From positions 152,799-216,798 of the forward strand of contig NZ_CANLRL010000009.1 of the NCBI RefSeq assembly GCF_947493595.1: DNA of 64,000 nt. The letters run 5' to 3'. The translations under genes and the position numbers were made by a program. The notes beneath the pieces are model-generated. The model did not search any database. It saw only the letters and a program-made list of their open reading frames with translations, and was not told where the DNA came from. This stretch comes from an uncultured Shimia sp. GTDB lineage: Bacteria; Pseudomonadota; Alphaproteobacteria; Rhodobacterales; Rhodobacteraceae. Each line of letters begins with the position of its first letter. The stretch's first letter is position 1. Of this stretch, positions 59,934 to 64,000 are shown one piece after another.

Positions 59934-62381
59934 TTAGGAGGCCTTGCGGTGTTCCAACTGGGTCGACAATGCCTGCAGAAGGTGGGCCTTGTTGATCGGC
60001 TTTGACAGGAAGTAGTCCATGCCTGCTTCCAGACACGCGTCTTTGTCACTGTCAAAAGCATTGGCTGTCAGCGCCACAATGGGCGGCTGATGAATGGGCA
60101 AAGACCGGATGATGCGGGTGGCCTCCACCCCGTCCAGCTCCGGCATCGACATGTCCATCAGAACCACATCCGGATTGTAGGCTTTGCAAAACTCGACAGC
60201 CTGCAGCCCGTTTTCCACCTCAATCAGTTCCACGTCAAAAGCGGACAGGTATTTTTGCACCAGCAGGCGGTTTGTCTTGTTGTCTTCGGCCAGCAGGATG
60301 CGCGCGCCATCTAAGTGTTCTGAAGCAAACACAGGTGGGGCGGTGTCCTGTGGGGTGGCCCCCAACGCAGGCTGGGTGTTGATGGTGGCGACAAAACAAG
60401 CGCCTTCTTCATAGTCATCACAGAGGATGATATTACCGCCCATGCGCCGGGCCAGCATGGCGGAGATTGTCAAGCCAAGCCCGGTGCCGCCAAAGGCCCG
60501 CGTGGTTGCGGCATCCGCCTGGGCGAAGCGGTCAAAAATGTGCTTTGCCTGCTCAGAAGAGATGCCAATACCGGTGTCATAAACGCCAATTTTGATGCCA
60601 TGCTCCGCGTCATCGTCCCGGCTTACCTGAACCCGTACCCCGCCTTCGGAGGTGAATTTCACAGCGTTGCCAACCAGGTTCACAACAATCTGGCGCAGCC
60701 GGCCATCGTCGGATCGCACGTTTTTGGGCAGGTCATCGGCATAGTCCACTGTGAGCGAAATGCCCTTTTTTTCCGCCTTGTGGCGCAGCAGCTCGACCGC
60801 ACTGTTGATACAGCGGCGCAGGTTGAAATCAACCTCGGACACCTCCAGCTTGCCGCTTTCCAGACGGGATAGATCCAAGATGTCGTTGATGATTTTAAGC
60901 AGTGCGTGACCACTGTCACGCAGGGTTTCGACACATTGGCGATCGTCGATCGAAAGGTCGCTTTCGCTCAGCACATCAGCCATGCCCAGAATGCCATTCA
61001 TGGGCGTGCGAATCTCATGGCTCATATTGGCGAGGAACTCAGATTTGGCGCGATCGGCCTTTTCCGCCACGAGCTTGGCTTCGGCCAGATCCTTCTCGTA
61101 GTTTTTGGTGCGGGTGATGTCGCGCTCGATCCCGATGTTCATCGTGATGTTGCCGTCTTCGTCTTTGATCGGGAAGATATTCGTGCCAACCCAAATGTCC
61201 CGGCCGTCTTTGGTTTTGTTGACAATCTGACAATGGAACCGGTTGCCTTGGATCCGCTGGTCGATCATGGCTTGGATGGTGTCTGGGCTGGTATTCTCTG
61301 AATTCAGCAACTTGCCAACGTGTTGGCCAACCGCCTCCTCGGAGCTGTAGCCCATCATGCGGGTAAAACCGGCGTTCACCCACTGAATTATGCCATCCGG
61401 CGTGCTCAGGATAATGCTGTCGGAGGCATGTTTGGCCACAAGAGACAGGCGCTCAAGCTCGGTTTCGCGGCGCTTTAAGGTATCGATGGCGTGCCTACGT
61501 GTCTCGGACAGGCGTCCGGCAGCAAAAGTTGGAATAAAAATAAGCAGGCCAACAAAGAGGAAGAAGATCCGGGTACCCCAAACGTCGTCAGCGGCTGTGG
61601 CCCATCCAATTTTGGGGCGCACGGCCATTTGCCAGGACCCACTTGGCAATTGAATGTCCATCAGGATCGGCGTGTCGTCCAGAATGGTGCTGTCGCCAAA
61701 AAAGAGCTCGCCCTGAGCGCCGGTGCCATCTTTGCCTATGAGGGCGACGTCGATGGCCAGAGAGGGATCTAAGAGCCCTGCTTCCTTGTAGAGGACATCC
61801 GCATCTATGACAGCGGCGACCAAACCCCAAAAACGCTTTTGCCCGTTGCGAGTGTCCCAGACCGGGAAGCGTCCCACAAAACCGGTTCCGCCCTGCACCA
61901 GATTTAAGGGGCCGGCAAGAACCACGTCGCCGGTGTCGCGCACCCGGAAGGCGGCCGCACGCTGGGCTTCATTCTTGTTGTAGTCCAATCCAAGCGCCGC
62001 TTTGTTGGGCTCATAAGGGTAGACGCGGTTCACAACCAGATCCGGCGCCAGTGCGATATTGAGGAATTCGTGACGGGTGCCCATCACTTGGCTTGCAAGC
62101 GCACTGTAGCCTTCCTGGGACATGTCCAAATTGGCGGATAACGCTGCCACCATGCCGCGCACCAACTGGATATCCGCGGTGACGTAACCCTCCAATTGGG
62201 CGCGCAGGCGGCTGGCTTCACTGCTGATCAGGGCCCGTTGCTCTTGTTGCGCAATCACGGTCTCGCTTTTCTCAGCGTAATTTGCCAAGAAGAACACCAC
62301 AGCAAGCGCGATGAATGAGGGCAGATAGGTCCGTCTGGCCAGCGAGCGGCTTAAGGTCCAAAAAGATGTTGTCAGTGACAT
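59934..62381 (-). CDS. Hybrid sensor histidine kinase (CHASE-PAS-HisKA-HATPase-REC)
   Basis: An 815-residue membrane kinase. Helix 1 (LPSFIALAVVFFLANYAEKS) is followed by a periplasmic CHASE-like domain, seen in FLNIALAPDLVVNRVYPYEPNKAALGLDYNKNEAQRAAA and GTGFVGRFPVWDT. Helix 2 lies near 280 (IFFLFVGLLIFIPTFAAG). A PAS domain spans about 310-430 (DSIILSTPDGIIQWVNAGFTRMMGYSSEEAVGQHVGKLL) with its PAC motif. The phospho-acceptor is His455 in NMSHEIRTPMNG. ATPase boxes are VNLVGNAVKF, VYDTGIGISSEQAKHIFDRF and GTGLGLTIS. The receiver domain has Asp743 in VVLMDMSMPELDG. No partner regulator is adjacent, so the output target is unknown. Confidence 0.93.
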   Translation of the reverse strand: MSLTTSFWTLSRSLARRTYLPSFIALAVVFFLANYAEKSETVIAQQEQRALISSEASRLRAQLEGYVTADIQLVRGMVAALSANLDMSQEGYSALASQVMGTRHEFLNIALAPDLVVNRVYPYEPNKAALGLDYNKNEAQRAAAFRVRDTGDVVLAGPLNLVQGGTGFVGRFPVWDTRNGQKRFWGLVAAVIDADVLYKEAGLLDPSLAIDVALIGKDGTGAQGELFFGDSTILDDTPILMDIQLPSGSWQMAVRPKIGWATAADDVWGTRIFFLFVGLLIFIPTFAAGRLSETRRHAIDTLKRRETELERLSLVAKHASDSIILSTPDGIIQWVNAGFTRMMGYSSEEAVGQHVGKLLNSENTSPDTIQAMIDQRIQGNRFHCQIVNKTKDGRDIWVGTNIFPIKDEDGNITMNIGIERDITRTKNYEKDLAEAKLVAEKADRAKSEFLANMSHEIRTPMNGILGMADVLSESDLSIDDRQCVETLRDSGHALLKIINDILDLSRLESGKLEVSEVDFNLRRCINSAVELLRHKAEKKGISLTVDYADDLPKNVRSDDGRLRQIVVNLVGNAVKFTSEGGVRVQVSRDDDAEHGIKIGVYDTGIGISSEQAKHIFDRFAQADAATTRAFGGTGLGLTISAMLARRMGGNIILCDDYEEGACFVATINTQPALGATPQDTAPPVFASEHLDGARILLAEDNKTNRLLVQKYLSAFDVELIEVENGLQAVEFCKAYNPDVVLMDMSMPELDGVEATRIIRSLPIHQPPIVALTANAFDSDKDACLEAGMDYFLSKPINKAHLLQALSTQLEHRKAS

Positions 62382-62571
62382 TTGGGATCCGGCATCAAAT
62401 ACGTAACAAACAGTGGCGTCAGGCGCACTGTTTCAGAAAGTCCTTCACCACTTATTAACGTGGGTTTTCGCGTAAGCGTTGTTTGGCGGCAACGCTTTGC
62501 CCGGGCATGGTCTTGGGCTTTGGCCAGTGTATATAAGGTTGAGAACCACAGCAACGGACGGGCACCTTGGT

Positions 62572-63870
62572 ATGGGCATTGAGCAAAAAAGCGCAGAGGT
62601 TTCGCTTGGGTGGCAGTTGCGCAGCTACCTGGCCTTGCGTGTTGTGTTGCAGCCGGTGATGCGCGCTGTGGTGGCCCGCCGCGTGGCACGTGGCAAAGAT
62701 GATCCCACACGTGCGCAAGAGAAACTCGGGCAAGCTGGGTTGGCGCGGCCTGAGGGCCCATTGATCTGGCTACATGCGGTGGGGTTGGGCGAAGTCCTGG
62801 CTCTGCGGCCTTTGTTGCAAGTGATGGGGGAATTGGCGCCGGAAGCCCATTTCCTGGTCACCTCAACCGCCCGCAGTTCAGCCCAGGTTTTGGGGCAAAA
62901 CCTGCCGCCCCGGGTGATGCATCAGTTTTTGCCGCTGGACGGCCCCACTTATGTCGCCCGCTTTTTGGACCATTGGCGGCCGGATCTGTCGATTTGGTCG
63001 GAACAGGACCTTTGGCCCGGGGCAATTGTCGACATTGCCGGCCGTGGTATCCCCTTGGCGTATATCAATGCTCGAATCTCTCAAGACGGGTTTGAGCGCC
63101 GGCACAAAGTGCGGTCGGGCTTTAAAGACCTGATGCAGATGTTTGCCTTTGTGGCAGCACAGGAGCCAACCTCCGCAGATTACTTGAAGCGGCTTGGCGC
63201 AGTCGCGCCGCAGGTCATGCCGTCGCTCAAACCGGCGGCTGCGCCCTTGAACGTAAATACGGAAGCTTTGGATGAGTTGCGAGGGGCTTTGGCAAATCGG
63301 CGATGCTGGGTTGCGGCCTCCAGTCATGTGCCGGATGAGGCAGTGGCCATTGCCGCCCAAAAAGAGGTGTTAAAAACGGACCCTGACGCGCTGCTGATTG
63401 TTGCACCACGTGCGCCGGAGCGGGGGGCAGAGATCTGTCAGGCGCTGGCAGGGGCAGGGGTGTCGTTTGCGCAGCGCAGTTGTGGGCAGATGGTCGAGAA
63501 GCGCCATCAGGTCTATGTGGCCGACACGCTTGGTGAACTGGGTCTGTGGTATCGACTTGCACAGGTGGCGTTGATTGGTGGCAGTTTTGGCAACACAGAA
63601 GGGCACAATCCCTGGGAAGCCATCGTGCTGGGTTGCCCTGTGATGTGCGGTCCCAACACGGCCAACTTTACTCAGGACTATCGTCAGTTGGAAGCGGAGG
63701 GTTTGGCGCATCGCGTTGCTGACGATGCGCAGGCTGCCCGTCAGCTGGCCGATCGGGTAACCGGAGGTCAGCACACCGCCGCAACCACCCGTGCGACCCA
63801 ATTGGTCTTAGAGGCACAGCAGGCACTGAAGCCTCTGGCTCGTCAGCTACTGTCTCTGCAGTCCCTGTGA
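62572..63870 (+). CDS. Kdo transferase-like glycosyltransferase (KdtA/WaaA family)
   Basis: A 432-residue protein with the Kdo-transferase N-terminal domain: LRSYLALRVVLQPVMRAVVARRVARGKDDPTRAQEKLG, then IWLHAVGLGEVLALRPLL with the catalytic-position Glu. HQFLPLDGPTYVARFLDHWRPDLSIWSEQDLWPG corresponds to the WaaA block normally written ETELWPN, and YINARIS is retained. The C-terminal GT-B half includes VYVADTLGELGLWYRLAQVALIGGSFGNTEGHNPWEAIVLGCPVMCGPNTANF. WaaA adds Kdo to lipid A at the inner membrane. The Ser-to-Gly change in HAVGLGE and the altered SEQDLWPG suggest a divergent paralogue, as a canonical WaaA would be expected elsewhere. I chose the ATG at 62572; its binding site is weak. Confidence 0.82.
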   Translation: MGIEQKSAEVSLGWQLRSYLALRVVLQPVMRAVVARRVARGKDDPTRAQEKLGQAGLARPEGPLIWLHAVGLGEVLALRPLLQVMGELAPEAHFLVTSTARSSAQVLGQNLPPRVMHQFLPLDGPTYVARFLDHWRPDLSIWSEQDLWPGAIVDIAGRGIPLAYINARISQDGFERRHKVRSGFKDLMQMFAFVAAQEPTSADYLKRLGAVAPQVMPSLKPAAAPLNVNTEALDELRGALANRRCWVAASSHVPDEAVAIAAQKEVLKTDPDALLIVAPRAPERGAEICQALAGAGVSFAQRSCGQMVEKRHQVYVADTLGELGLWYRLAQVALIGGSFGNTEGHNPWEAIVLGCPVMCGPNTANFTQDYRQLEAEGLAHRVADDAQAARQLADRVTGGQHTAATTRATQLVLEAQQALKPLARQLLSLQSL

Positions 63871-63941
63871 CTCGCGAGAGACGCAACGGGCACGCGCTGT
63901 GGGGTAGGGGGAGAGAAAGGGCATTGTTTCTTCCGTATTTC

Positions 63942-63986
63942 CGCACCTCCGTAATACAGTTGCGATACCGACGTATTACCGACGTG
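63942..63986 (+). repeat. 45-bp phased repeat element, copy C
   Basis: Starts CGCACCTCCGTAATACAGTT. It matches copy B at 40 and copy A at 37 of 45 positions without gaps. TACAGTT, TACCGAC and TACCGAC start at element positions 14, 25 and 36. It lies 71 bases after the kdtA-like stop; the following gene is outside the window. The rest of 63871-64000 shows no coding sequence that I can support. Confidence 0.78.
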
Positions 63987-64000
63987 GATTTGGGCGCTTG

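Noticed and set aside
63901..63912. GGGTAGGG, resembling an FtsK-orienting sequence
   Set aside because: An eight-base word in GC-rich DNA carries too little information, and no strand bias can be judged in one window.

Overview
The window reads as a chromosomal segment of a marine-type alphaproteobacterium of the order Rhodobacterales (Roseobacter group). This rests on gene content and order rather than on rRNA, which is absent: a form II carbon-monoxide-dehydrogenase-like cox cluster (S-L-M order), tatABC, surE-pcm-nlpD, purF, cvpA-radA, alr-mla, dnaB, pyrE-pyrC, infC, and a DUF2849 / sulfite reductase / APS reductase / DUF934 / ferredoxin-NADP reductase sulfur block. I see no tRNA, rRNA, CRISPR array, prophage or insertion sequence. 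Genes are tightly packed, and many neighbours overlap by the four bases ATGA.

Layout. 1-8.2 kb: release factor 3, a secreted Hint-domain protein, an SDR with a degenerate active site, an AlkC-type DNA glycosylase with an Ig-like tail, a sodium:solute symporter, an ABC ATPase and a WYL regulator. 8.4-17.2 kb: tatABC, an AAA ATPase, surE-pcm-nlpD, small conserved genes and purF. 17.4-30.7 kb (all minus strand): GlsB-like protein, membrane-anchored TAXI protein, cvpA, radA, a PqiA-like protein, an RTX protein with its own type I exporter, and an alr-mlaE-mlaF operon. 30.9-35.4 kb: dnaB, pyrE, pyrC and an uncharacterised protein. 35.6-43.7 kb (plus strand): a cox/molybdoenzyme cluster with maturation genes coxD, coxE, xdhC and a molybdopterin-binding protein, followed by coxS-L-M. 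43.9-50.2 kb: infC, an Ala/Glu-rich membrane protein, fpr, the assimilatory sulfate reduction genes and a divergent Lrp regulator. 50.5-56.1 kb: a tyrosine phenol-lyase and a dctB-dctD-MFS unit. 56.3-63.9 kb: three tandem M20 amidohydrolases, a hybrid histidine kinase and a Kdo-transferase-like glycosyltransferase.

Main points for a second look. (1) A 45-bp element occurs three times without gaps (30824-30868 +, 50209-50253 -, 63942-63986 +). It carries heptamers related to TACCGAC at an exact 11-bp period, so it looks like a phased protein-binding array; I do not recognise it as a described element. (2) infC must start at an AUA codon. (3) The DctD-like regulator has lost the Walker A lysine and the whole GAFTGA segment used to contact sigma-54. 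(4) The beta-eliminating lyase at 50.5 kb carries the residues of tyrosine phenol-lyase rather than tryptophanase. (5) The RTX exporter ATPase has an unexplained C-terminal extension of about 150 residues. No wholly new multi-gene system is evident; the repeated element is the strongest candidate for undescribed biology.
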